A DNA stretch of 5,822 nt from NCBI GenBank assembly GCA_003565055.1, contig PXDM01000155.1, forward strand, positions 1 through 5,822, read 5' to 3'. This document shows, in pieces, positions 1-5,822 of this stretch. The DNA is from Paracoccaceae bacterium (GTDB taxonomy: Bacteria; Pseudomonadota; Alphaproteobacteria; Rhodobacterales; Rhodobacteraceae). Positions within the stretch are counted from its first letter, which is position 1. Each line of letters starts with the position of its first letter. A program made the translations under genes and the position numbers. Under the pieces are notes generated by a model. The model worked only from the letters and a program-made list of their open reading frames with translations. It did no database searches and was not told the DNA's origin.

Positions 1-1145
1 CCTGCAATCGGGTCGAGATTGACAATCGGCTGACCGAAATCGGCGCACGTCATCAGGAACTGATGCCCCAGTGCCGTGCCGCGCGCCGCGTTCCACGCAA
101 TCCCGTAGCGTCCGCGCTGGGGCGCATGAAAATGGCGCGCCGCTGCGAGCAGTTTATCGGTCGTCGCAGGCGGCTCAAGACCCGCCTCGGCAAAAAGATC
201 CTTGCGATAGAAGAGCAGCTCTGGCGTGGTCTGGCCGGGCACGCCGTAAGGGCGCCCGCCCCAATGTGTCGCCGTCCAGCCCGCAGTGTGGAAATCGGGC
301 GGGTCGAGGCGGGCCACATCGAGACAGGCATCCAGTGGCATCAAAACGCCTTTCTCGGCGAATTCGCCGATCCAGGGCAGGTCCACGGCAATGATGTCAT
401 ATTTGCTGAAACGCCGTTCAGCGTTGCGCAGTGCTTCGGTGCGTAGCCGGTCGATGGAGAAAGCACGCTGGCTGATATTGGTGCCGATGATCTGCTCGAA
501 TTGCCGCTTGAGGTTGTCCATCACCATGAAAGTCGGGTCGCCATGGACCAGCACCCGCCCCCCGCCGCCGATTTGCAAAGGCATGGGCAGGACTTGCGGG
601 GGGCCGATGGACTGGCTCGCAGGCAGATAGGACGCCCCGTAATAATATTCGCGTTCATCAATCGTGGTGCTGCCCGTCACCTCGGCGCTCAGTCGGATGA
701 TCCGGTCAGAGAATTGCCGCCAATTTTCCATCAGCCGGTCGGTCGGATGCAGCGAGAACGATTTTCCCGAACGGGTTCTGACGCGTTGCTCGATCAGGCC
801 ATTGTCGAGCAGCTTCTGCAATTTGCGCCGCGCGGTGGCATAGGGCACATCGGACGCCGCGATCAGCATCGTGGCCGTCACGATCTTGCCGCCCAGATGC
901 GCGCGCAAGAGTGCTGCGACCATGTTCAGATAGGCATTCGGCTCGGCGACTTCGAGCGCAGTGTCCAGTTCGGACATCGTGCTTTGCAGAAAGGTCAAGG
1001 CTGCAGGCAGCGCTGCCGACTCAACGGCAATCGGGGCGTGTTGCGGCACCCGAGAGAAATTTTCCTTTTGAACATTTCCCATTTGCACGTTGCGTCTCTT
1101 TTCTCTCGAATCCGGCACGAAGCCGCCCTTGCGCGGTGTGGCCAT
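1..1145 (-). CDS. Winged-HTH regulator fused to a family 1 solute-binding-protein domain (C-terminus beyond window)
   Basis: The frame stays open for 381 codons from ATG 1145 to the left edge, so the C-terminus is missing. There is no signal peptide; the N-terminus is basic and polar (MATPRKGG...REKRR), so the protein should be cytosolic. Residues about 70-135 read as a winged helix-turn-helix: a helix (NMVAALLRAHL), a second helix, a recognition-type helix (DVPYATARRKLQKLLDNGLI) and a basic wing (RVRTRSGKSFSL). Residues 138-155 look like a linker helix, followed by a Pro/Gly-rich stretch. From about residue 197 the sequence resembles family 1 (SBP_bac_1, type II) binding proteins: RVLVHGDPT, then YDIIAVDLPWIGEFAEKGVLMPLD, then the family hallmark YGVPGQTTPELLFYRKDLF with AEAGLEPP (about 300-326). 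About 185 residues of that domain are visible, roughly half the usual length. Inferred role: ligand-responsive transcription regulator, probably of the divergent sugar-transport operon. The family-1 resemblance is strong; the ligand and the sign of regulation are unknown. Confidence 0.5.
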   Translation of the reverse strand, partial: MATPRKGGFVPDSREKRRNVQMGNVQKENFSRVPQHAPIAVESAALPAALTFLQSTMSELDTALEVAEPNAYLNMVAALLRAHLGGKIVTATMLIAASDVPYATARRKLQKLLDNGLIEQRVRTRSGKSFSLHPTDRLMENWRQFSDRIIRLSAEVTGSTTIDEREYYYGASYLPASQSIGPPQVLPMPLQIGGGGRVLVHGDPTFMVMDNLKRQFEQIIGTNISQRAFSIDRLRTEALRNAERRFSKYDIIAVDLPWIGEFAEKGVLMPLDACLDVARLDPPDFHTAGWTATHWGGRPYGVPGQTTPELLFYRKDLFAEAGLEPPATTDKLLAAARHFHAPQRGRYGIAWNAARGTALGHQFLMTCADFGQPIVNLDPIA

Positions 1146-1153
1146 TTGTATTG

Positions 1154-1159
1154 CTCCTC
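1154..1159 (-). promoter_or_regulatory. Ribosome binding site of the wHTH-SBP gene
   Basis: On the minus strand GAGGAG lies 8 bases before ATG 1145. This decides the start: the next in-frame ATG (1082) has no comparable Shine-Dalgarno sequence and would remove 21 basic residues. Confidence 0.8.
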
Positions 1160-1268
1160 AGGATGTCCAAACTCGACACCCGATCATACGGGCGAAATAT
1201 CCATAATGACCTTTTTAATGTTCAAAGCGGCTAAATTCGCAGTGTTGTCACCGGGCGCGGACGGCAAA

Positions 1269-1291
1269 GATGCAGATGCTGTTCGTGATGC
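1269..1291 (+). repeat. Three GATGC direct repeats in the divergent region
   Basis: GATGC occurs at 1269-1273, 1275-1279 and 1287-1291, with start-to-start steps of 6 and 12 bases. The cluster lies 60-82 bases before the binding-protein start codon. It could be a protein-binding site or a chance cluster in a Gly/Ala/Asp-codon-like sequence. Confidence 0.3.
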
Positions 1292-1338
1292 GGGGGGTGG
1301 AATTGTCTTCCAGCGCTGAGCGACACCGAGAGACATTT

Positions 1339-1345
1339 GGGAGGA
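1339..1345 (+). promoter_or_regulatory. Ribosome binding site of the sugar-binding-protein gene
   Basis: GGGAGGA lies 5 bases before ATG 1351. It selects this start over an in-frame ATG at 1270, which would place 27 polar residues ahead of the signal peptide. Confidence 0.85.
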
Positions 1346-1350
1346 AGAAC

Positions 1351-2292
1351 ATGACCAAGACCACGAGGATTTTGCTGGCAAGCTGTGGCTCACTTGCCTT
1401 GAGCGCTGCGGCGTCAGCCGACACGCTGCGCATTGGCATCACACAGAACAATGTCGGCATTGACAGCTACCAGACCACTTATGAGCGCGCATTCATCGAG
1501 GCCGCTGAGGCGAACCCGGATGTCGAGGTGATCGTGCTTGATGCAGGCGGCGATGTGGCCCGCCAGATCAGCCAGATGCAGGACCTGATCCAGCAGCGCG
1601 TCGATGCCATCATCATCTGGCCGACCGATGGTCAGGCGGTTGTCCCGGCTGTGCGCAACGCCCATCGCGAGGGTATTCCTGTTGTTGTGACCAATTCGAA
1701 CATTGCTGAAGCGGGCATGGACTTCATCGCCGCCTTTTCGGGGCCGAACAACATCCAGCAGGGCATTTATTCCGCCGAGATGATGTGCGACGCACTGGGC
1801 GGCGAGGGCCAGATCGTCCAGATTACCGGCATGCCTGGCTATACGACAGCGATTGAGCGCCAGCAGGGCTTTGACGACAGGCTCGCCGAAATGTGCCCCG
1901 GTGTGACGCAGCTCGACATTCAGCCCGGCGACTGGAACCGCGAGCGCGCACAGCGCACGATGGAAACCTTCCTGACCCGCTTCGACCAGATTGACGGGGT
2001 CTATTCCGGCGATGACAACATGGGTGTCGGCGCGTTGAATGCGGCGCTCGCAGCGGGTCGCGCCGAAGGCATGGTGTTCATTGGCGCCACCAATTTCGCG
2101 GTCGGCTATGATGCGATGGAACGCGGCGAATACTGGGGCTCGGTCTATCAATCCCCGGTCGATGACGCCCGCGCCGCCCTTCAGACCGCGCTCGATATTC
2201 TGGCGGGCGAGGATGTGCCGAAGCTAAACTATTTCGACACGCCCAAGATCACGCAAGAGAACATGCACGAATTCGACCGCCCGGTATTCTGA
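1351..2292 (+). CDS. Periplasmic sugar-binding protein of an ABC importer (RbsB/type I family)
   Basis: The 313-residue product binds a sugar or sugar-like compound in the periplasm and delivers it to the permease pair. Residues 1-23 form a Sec signal peptide (basic MTKTTR, short hydrophobic core, AAASA) with likely cleavage before Asp24. The mature protein has the usual order of type I (Peripl_BP_4) binding proteins: the first strand TLRIGITQNN, GGDVARQISQMQDLIQQRVDAIII in the first lobe, IPVVVTNSN at the hinge, GQIVQITG and AIERQQGF (Arg170) in the second lobe, and the late ligand-site segment GVYSGDDNM. Length and domain order match RbsB relatives. Where ribose-binding proteins carry Asp-Arg after IPVV, this one has Asn-Ser, so ribose is not the obvious ligand. 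Mature cysteines are only Cys146 and Cys182. It heads the operon and is followed by a structured spacer. The family is secure; the substrate is not. Confidence 0.95.
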   Translation: MTKTTRILLASCGSLALSAAASADTLRIGITQNNVGIDSYQTTYERAFIEAAEANPDVEVIVLDAGGDVARQISQMQDLIQQRVDAIIIWPTDGQAVVPAVRNAHREGIPVVVTNSNIAEAGMDFIAAFSGPNNIQQGIYSAEMMCDALGGEGQIVQITGMPGYTTAIERQQGFDDRLAEMCPGVTQLDIQPGDWNRERAQRTMETFLTRFDQIDGVYSGDDNMGVGALNAALAAGRAEGMVFIGATNFAVGYDAMERGEYWGSVYQSPVDDARAALQTALDILAGEDVPKLNYFDTPKITQENMHEFDRPVF

Positions 2293-2310
2293 GCGAGTCG
2301 AGACAAGACC

Positions 2311-2338
2311 CGGGGCGGGCAAGACCCGCTCCGATTTT
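2311..2338 (+). terminator. Intercistronic stem-loop after the binding-protein gene (attenuator or mRNA-stabilising)
   Basis: A 9-pair stem with one G-U pair joins 2311-2319 (CGGGGCGGG) to 2325-2333 (CCCGCTCCG) around the loop CAAGA. It starts 18 bases after the stop codon. Only A plus four T follow, so it is a weak or partial intrinsic terminator at best. In binding-protein operons such a structure commonly protects the upstream message from 3' decay and lowers downstream expression; that role is inferred here. Confidence 0.65.
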
Positions 2339-2343
2339 GATGC

Positions 2344-2383
2344 TACGCTCTGCGTAACGTCACCCGCGCTTGGGAGAGCGCGG
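2344..2383 (+). promoter_or_regulatory. Two further stem-loops just before the first permease gene
   Basis: TACGC (2344-2348) pairs with GCGTA (2352-2356) over a TCT loop, a small hairpin. CCGCGCTT (2364-2371) pairs with GAGCGCGG (2376-2383), 8 pairs with one wobble, closed by GGGA, which fits the stable GNRA tetraloop pattern. The second stem ends 13 bases before the permease ribosome binding site. Together with the hairpin at 2311-2333, three stem-loops fill most of the spacer. Confidence 0.5.
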
Positions 2384-2396
2384 CAACTGACCATCC

Positions 2397-2404
2397 GGGA
2401 GGAG
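2397..2404 (+). promoter_or_regulatory. Ribosome binding site of the first permease gene
   Basis: GGGAGGAG lies 4 bases before ATG 2409 (6 bases from its GGAGG core). This favours ATG 2409 over the in-frame ATG 2415, which sits 12 bases from the core. Confidence 0.8.
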
Positions 2405-2408
2405 CCAG

Positions 2409-3383
2409 ATGTTGATGACCCGCCTCAAGGCCGGGGGTCCTGCGATTGCGAAGCAGGGGATCCTCGTGGCCTTCATTGTGTTCATGATTGCCTTTTCGCT
2501 GATGTCGGACCGCTTCCTGTCGGCCGACAACATCATGTCGGTATTCCGGCAATCCGCGATCATCGGGGTGATGGCCATCGGCGTCACCATAGTCGTGATC
2601 GGAGGCAATCTGGACCTGTCAGTCGGCTCGATGCTGTCCTTCGCGACAGTCTTGGTGGTCGATCTGCATGACAAGATCGGCCCGGAGCTGGCGATCCCGA
2701 TCATGGTCCTCGCCACTCTGTGCCTGGGCGCGATCAACGGTTTCCTGATCGGTATCCTGCGGCTGAATTCGCTGATCGTCACGCTGGGGATGCTGTCTGC
2801 CATTCAGGGGCTGGTCCTGATCTATAGCGGCGGGCAGAATGTAGATATCGCCGATCAGCGCGGCACATGGTTCGCGATATTCGGGCGCGGCGCGGTGTTC
2901 GGCGTCGCCACTCCGATCATCATCTTCGGCGCGCTTGCTCTGATTTTCCACATCATCATGACCTCCATGCCCTTCGGGCGGCGCGTGCACGCGGTCGGCG
3001 GAAACCCGACGGCTTCGGTCTTTTCCGGCATTCCGCGCTCGCGCGTCGTGTTCATGACCTACCTGATCTCGGCGCTCTGCGTGGCGATCGCCGCAATCAT
3101 CCTCGGCAGCCGGGTGATGGGCTCGCAGAACAATGTGGGGCAGGGCTATGAGTTGCAGGTGCTGGCAGCGGTCATCCTCGGCGGCACATCGCTTCTGGGT
3201 GGGTCGGGCAGCATTCTGCGCACCGTGCTGGGCGTGTTGATGCTGGCCTTCATCCAGAACGGCCTGATCCTGATGGGCCAGCCCTATTACACGCAATGGC
3301 TGGTGACATGGGTCGTGATCATCGTCGCCGTCTGGCTGGATGTCGCCGCCAAGCGTGGCCGCCTGTTCTCGCCCATAGCATGA
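2409..3383 (+). CDS. Sugar ABC transporter permease 1 (RbsC/BPD_transp_2 family)
   Basis: The 324-residue inner-membrane protein is one half of the translocation channel. It is hydrophobic throughout, with about eight to ten membrane segments starting with KQGILVAFIVFMIAFSLM near residues 15-32. Family marks in order: GGNLDLSVGS (65-74), GAINGF (107-112) followed by LIVTLG (122-127), the cytoplasmic segment MPFGRRVHAVGGN (187-199), and LAAVILGGTSLLGG (about 252-265). The loop with VHAVGGN and the LGGTSLLGG segment correspond to conserved regions of RbsC, the first lying on the cytoplasmic side where the ATPase docks. Length is normal for the family. The gene lies 116 bases after the binding protein and 8 bases before a second, different permease, so the channel is probably a heterodimer rather than the homodimer of RbsC. 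No truncation or missing motif is seen. Confidence 0.95.
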   Translation: MLMTRLKAGGPAIAKQGILVAFIVFMIAFSLMSDRFLSADNIMSVFRQSAIIGVMAIGVTIVVIGGNLDLSVGSMLSFATVLVVDLHDKIGPELAIPIMVLATLCLGAINGFLIGILRLNSLIVTLGMLSAIQGLVLIYSGGQNVDIADQRGTWFAIFGRGAVFGVATPIIIFGALALIFHIIMTSMPFGRRVHAVGGNPTASVFSGIPRSRVVFMTYLISALCVAIAAIILGSRVMGSQNNVGQGYELQVLAAVILGGTSLLGGSGSILRTVLGVLMLAFIQNGLILMGQPYYTQWLVTWVVIIVAVWLDVAAKRGRLFSPIA

Positions 3384-3385
3384 GG
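3382..3385 (+). promoter_or_regulatory. Ribosome binding site of the second permease gene, overlapping the previous stop
   Basis: GAGG overlaps the TGA stop of the first permease (3381-3383) and lies 6 bases before ATG 3392. This implies translational coupling. The ATG at 3380, which overlaps the same stop as ATGA and is in frame, has no Shine-Dalgarno sequence ahead of it. Confidence 0.65.
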
Positions 3386-3391
3386 TCCGCA

Positions 3392-4381
3392 ATGGCATAT
3401 TTCTATCAGAACCCCGCCCTGCGCTGGCTGATGCGCAACCCGATCTGGGGCTTCGTGCTGATCGTGTTCGTTTTTTTCAGCCTCTCCACGGAGCATTTCT
3501 TTGATGCCCGCAACTTCCAGAACATCCTCGTGCAGACCTCGACCATCGGGCTGATCGCACTGGGCATGACGCTGGTGATGATCAACGGCAATATCGACCT
3601 ATCGGTCGGCGCGACCCTTGCATTGGCGGCAGCCTTCGCCGTCGATGTGCAAAGCTGGGCCGCCTTCGCGACATGGGGCAACTGGCAAATCCTTCCTGCG
3701 GTCTGCATAGCGCTTCTGGTCGGCATCCTGATGGGTGCGATCAACGGGTTCATCGTCTGGAAAACCGGCGTCGATGCCTTCATCGTCACGCTGGGCGCGA
3801 TGCTCGGCATTCGCGGGCTGGTCTTTATCTATACGGGCGAGCAATCCTTCTATGCGATGAATTTCGCCTATTCGGATTTCAGCGCGCTCTCCGTGGGGCC
3901 GCTGCCGGTGCTCGCGCTCATCTTCGTGCTCTGCGTGCTGGCCGCTCATTGGCTGCTCTCGCGCACTGTGCATGGGCGCAATACCTATGCCGTTGGTGGC
4001 AATCGCGAGGCCGCTGTCAATGCTGGCATCCGCGTCGGCCCGCATATGATGATCAATTTCATGATCATCGGCTTTCTCGCGGCGCTTTCGGGCGTGCTGC
4101 TGTCCACCCAGATGGGCGCGGCCACCCCCAATCTGGGCCGCGACTACGAGCTATGGGTCATCACGGCGGTTGTCCTTGGAGGCACCAAGCTGACGGGCGG
4201 CAAGGGCGACATCATCGGCACGCTGGGTGGGGTCCTGGCCATTGGCATCCTGCGCAACGGGATGAACCTGATGCAGGTGCCGGCTTTCTATGTCTATGTC
4301 ATCCTTGGCAGTATCCTGATCGCCGTCCTGTTCCTCGACAAACGCTTCAACACGACAAATGACGGAGGGCTGCGCCTATGA
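3392..4381 (+). CDS. Sugar ABC transporter permease 2 (RbsC/BPD_transp_2 family)
   Basis: The 329-residue inner-membrane protein is the likely partner of the preceding permease. After a short cytoplasmic start (MAYFYQNPALRWLMRNP) the first membrane segment covers about residues 18-31. Family marks fall in the same places as in permease 1: NGNIDLSVGA (65-74), MGAINGF (114-120), HGRNTYAVGGNREA (194-207) and ITAVVLGGTKLTGGKGD (257-272). The two permeases are clearly paralogous but differ over most of their length, for example an inserted SWAAFATWGNW loop near residue 90 here, so this is an old duplication and not a recent copy. The start at 3392 rests on its ribosome binding site; a start at 3380 would add four residues. 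The 3' end overlaps the ATPase gene by 4 bases. The reading frame contains a run of seven T at 3471-3477 that is intact here. Confidence 0.95.
   Translation: MAYFYQNPALRWLMRNPIWGFVLIVFVFFSLSTEHFFDARNFQNILVQTSTIGLIALGMTLVMINGNIDLSVGATLALAAAFAVDVQSWAAFATWGNWQILPAVCIALLVGILMGAINGFIVWKTGVDAFIVTLGAMLGIRGLVFIYTGEQSFYAMNFAYSDFSALSVGPLPVLALIFVLCVLAAHWLLSRTVHGRNTYAVGGNREAAVNAGIRVGPHMMINFMIIGFLAALSGVLLSTQMGAATPNLGRDYELWVITAVVLGGTKLTGGKGDIIGTLGGVLAIGILRNGMNLMQVPAFYVYVILGSILIAVLFLDKRFNTTNDGGLRL
4364..4369 (+). promoter_or_regulatory. Ribosome binding site of the ATPase gene
   Basis: GGAGGG inside the end of the second permease gene lies 8 bases before ATG 4378. With the ATGA overlap it supports coupled translation of the two genes. 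Confidence 0.8.
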
Positions 4382-5822
4382 CTGGAACACAAGAACCAGC
4401 GCTGCGCCTGCAGGGTATCGTCAAGACCTTTCCGGGTGTACGGGCTTTGGACGGGGTGGATTTCGACGTGATGCCCGGCGAAGTTCATGCGCTTCTGGGC
4501 GAGAACGGCGCGGGCAAGTCAACGCTGATGAAGGTGCTCGCGGGGATGTATCAACCCGATGAAGGGGAGATCATCATCTCAGGCCGTCCCGTGCGGATGA
4601 GCAACCCCATCGAGGCCAAGGCCCAAGGCGTGGTGCTGATCCATCAGGAGCTCAGCCTCGTGCCGGAAATGTCGGCGGCGGAAAACATCTATCTGGGGGA
4701 ATTGCCGCTGAAATCCCTCGGGCGGGTCGATTGGAAAACGCTGGAAGACCGCTCCAACGCCATTCTGAAGCGGTTGAATTGCAGCTTCCGCGCCGAAGTG
4801 ACAGTTGCGCACCTCTCTATTGCCAATCAGCAGATGGTCGAGATCGCGCGGGCTCTGACCGTCGATGCGCGCGTTGTCGTGTTCGATGAGCCGACCGCCT
4901 CGCTGACCGATGCCGAAAAGGTGGTGCTGTTTGACATCATTAACGACCTGAAGGCGCGGGGCGTGGGCATTGTCTATATCTCGCACCGCATGGATGAGAT
5001 TTTCACCCTCTCCGACCGCATCACGGTCCTGCGCGACGGGGCCTATCGCGGCACATTGACGACGGCGGAGACGGATGAGGACGAAGTGACCCGCCTGATG
5101 ATCGGGCGCAGTCTGGACCTGTCGCGCGACGAGGATGCGCCCAGTTTCGGCAAGACCATGCTGGAGGTCCGCAACCTGACCTGTCCCGGTCTGTTCGAGG
5201 ATGTCAGCTTCACCGTGCGCACGGGCGAAGTGGTGGGCTTTTATGGGCTTGTGGGTGCGGGGCGCACCGAGATTGCGGAAGCTCTCTTCGGATTGCGCAA
5301 GCCGGACTCGGGGGACATTCTGCTCGACGGAGACCTCGTTGATATTTCGTCGCCGCGTGCCGCAATCGGCCTTGGCATTTCGCTGGTTCCGGAAAACCGC
5401 AAGGAACAGGGCCTTGTGTTGCAGATGAACTGCCGCGATAATATGACCTTGCCGCAGGTTCAGGAGCTGACAGCGGGGCCTTTCGTGTCACAAGGCGCGG
5501 AGCTCGCGATTTTCGACCAGTATCGCGATCGGCTGGCGATCAAGACGCCAAGCTGGAAGCAATCGGCAGGCGTCCTGTCGGGCGGCAATCAGCAGAAGAT
5601 CGTAATCGGCAAGTGGCTCTCGATGCAGCCGCGTGTCCTGATTGTCGATGAACCCACACGGGGCATTGATGTGGGGTCGAAGTCCGAGATCCACCAGTTG
5701 CTGCGCGAATTGGCAGCGCAGGGTTATGCTGTGATCGTGATCAGCTCTGAAATGCCCGAAGTGCTGCGTGTGTCAGACCGGATCGTGGCCATGTATCACG
5801 GACGGGTAATGCGCGAATTCGA
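4378..5822 (+). CDS. Sugar ABC transporter double ATP-binding protein (RbsA/MglA family), C-terminus beyond window
   Basis: The frame is open for 481 codons to the right edge; family members are about 500 residues, so only about 20 are missing. It is the cytosolic motor of the importer, with two nucleotide-binding domains in one chain. Domain 1: Walker A GENGAGKST (41-49), Q-loop Gln90, signature LSIANQQ (146-152), Walker B VVVFDEPTAS with Asp170/Glu171, and switch His203. Domain 2: degenerate Walker A GLVGAGRT (290-297) with Arg296 in place of Lys, PENRKEQGLV (about 337-346+21 region, encoded near 5389-5418), canonical signature LSGGNQQK (400-407), Walker B IVDEPTRG with Asp424/Glu425, and Ser457 where the switch His would be. 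This asymmetry is normal for RbsA/MglA: one composite site carries the usual catalytic residues and the other lacks key ones. The gene overlaps the second permease by 4 bases. Confidence 0.96.
   Translation, partial: MTGTQEPALRLQGIVKTFPGVRALDGVDFDVMPGEVHALLGENGAGKSTLMKVLAGMYQPDEGEIIISGRPVRMSNPIEAKAQGVVLIHQELSLVPEMSAAENIYLGELPLKSLGRVDWKTLEDRSNAILKRLNCSFRAEVTVAHLSIANQQMVEIARALTVDARVVVFDEPTASLTDAEKVVLFDIINDLKARGVGIVYISHRMDEIFTLSDRITVLRDGAYRGTLTTAETDEDEVTRLMIGRSLDLSRDEDAPSFGKTMLEVRNLTCPGLFEDVSFTVRTGEVVGFYGLVGAGRTEIAEALFGLRKPDSGDILLDGDLVDISSPRAAIGLGISLVPENRKEQGLVLQMNCRDNMTLPQVQELTAGPFVSQGAELAIFDQYRDRLAIKTPSWKQSAGVLSGGNQQKIVIGKWLSMQPRVLIVDEPTRGIDVGSKSEIHQLLRELAAQGYAVIVISSEMPEVLRVSDRIVAMYHGRVMREF

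Larger units (their letters stand above)
1146..1350. promoter_or_regulatory. Divergent intergenic region with regulator and transporter promoters
   Basis: This 205-base stretch separates two diverging genes, so it must hold both promoters and very likely the operator. It has an AT-rich core at about 1194-1237. On the minus strand a weak sigma-70-like pair is visible: TTGAAC (1225-1220) and GATATT (1201-1196), 18 bases apart, 4 of 6 matches each. On the plus strand there are isolated matches only: CATAAT at 1202-1207 (5 of 6 to the -10 consensus) and TTGTCA at 1245-1250 (5 of 6 to the -35), neither with a convincing partner. Short symmetric elements include TGGAA-TTGTC-TTCCA (1298-1312), the 8-base palindrome CAGCGCTG (1311-1318) and TGTC-N7-GACA (1164-1178). 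Each is short enough to be chance. No riboswitch or clear operator is recognised. Confidence 0.5.

Noticed and set aside
1080..1082. ATG 1082 as the start of the wHTH-SBP gene
   Set aside because: ATG 1145 is in frame and has GAGGAG at the right distance; 1082 lacks a comparable site.
1192..1240. Inverted half-sites GCGAAAT (1192-1198) and AATTCGC (1234-1240) as a looping operator
   Set aside because: Exact arms are only 5 bases and widely spaced; many such pairs are expected by chance in a region of this size.
501..1319. Long plus-strand frame of 272 codons across the left region
   Set aside because: It is antisense to the wHTH-SBP gene, encodes a low-complexity Arg/His/Gln-rich product with no recognisable domain, and has no ribosome binding site. 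The minus-strand frame has clear domains.
1270..1350. Upstream in-frame ATG extending the binding protein by 27 residues
   Set aside because: The extension is polar and would bury the signal peptide; ATG 1351 has a strong ribosome binding site and an immediate signal sequence.
1375..1386. Lipobox-like Leu-Ala-Ser-Cys (residues 9-12) in the binding protein
   Set aside because: Only about four hydrophobic residues come before the cysteine, too few for a lipoprotein signal, and a good AxA-type cleavage site follows at residues 21-23.
1414..2151. Minus-strand frame of 245 codons
   Set aside because: It is the complement of the sugar-binding-protein gene; its His/Asp-rich product is typical of an antisense shadow in GC-rich DNA.
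2619..3398. Minus-strand frame of 259 codons
   Set aside because: It is antisense to permease 1, with a Gln/Asp/His/Arg-rich composition and no domain.
5245..5271. Degenerate Walker A with Arg for Lys in ATPase domain 2 as a sign of decay
   Set aside because: This substitution, and the missing switch His, are characteristic of functional RbsA/MglA proteins; the frame is intact.

Overview
The window looks like a piece of an alphaproteobacterial chromosome, most likely from the Rhodobacterales. The base composition is GC-rich (about 60% by eye), codons favour G/C at the third position, and the genes are packed into a sugar-uptake operon with a divergent regulator. The lineage is inferred from style and protein character; no marker gene is present. 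There are no RNA genes, insertion sequences, CRISPR arrays or other mobile-element signs.

Layout. Positions 1-1145 (minus strand) hold an incomplete gene that is open to the left edge. It encodes a cytosolic protein with an N-terminal winged helix-turn-helix joined to a domain resembling family 1 extracellular solute-binding proteins (MalE/UgpB type). A 205-base divergent intergenic region (1146-1350) follows. Next is a plus-strand operon: a periplasmic sugar-binding protein of the RbsB type (1351-2292), a 116-base intercistronic spacer with several stem-loops, two RbsC-type permeases (2409-3383 and 3392-4381), and an RbsA/MglA-type double ATPase (4378 to the right edge, about 20 residues short of the usual length).

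How the genes work together. The binding protein captures a monosaccharide or sugar-like compound in the periplasm. The two different permeases probably form a heterodimeric channel, and the double ATPase drives import. The permease and ATPase genes are tightly coupled (8-base gap, then a 4-base ATGA overlap). The binding-protein gene is set apart by the structured spacer, a usual arrangement for making more binding protein than membrane complex. The divergent gene is the natural candidate regulator of the operon. The substrate cannot be fixed from sequence.

The most unusual element is the regulator. It appears to use a transporter-type (type II) solute-binding fold as an intracellular sensor fused to a DNA-binding domain, next to a transporter whose own binding protein has the unrelated-subclass type I fold.
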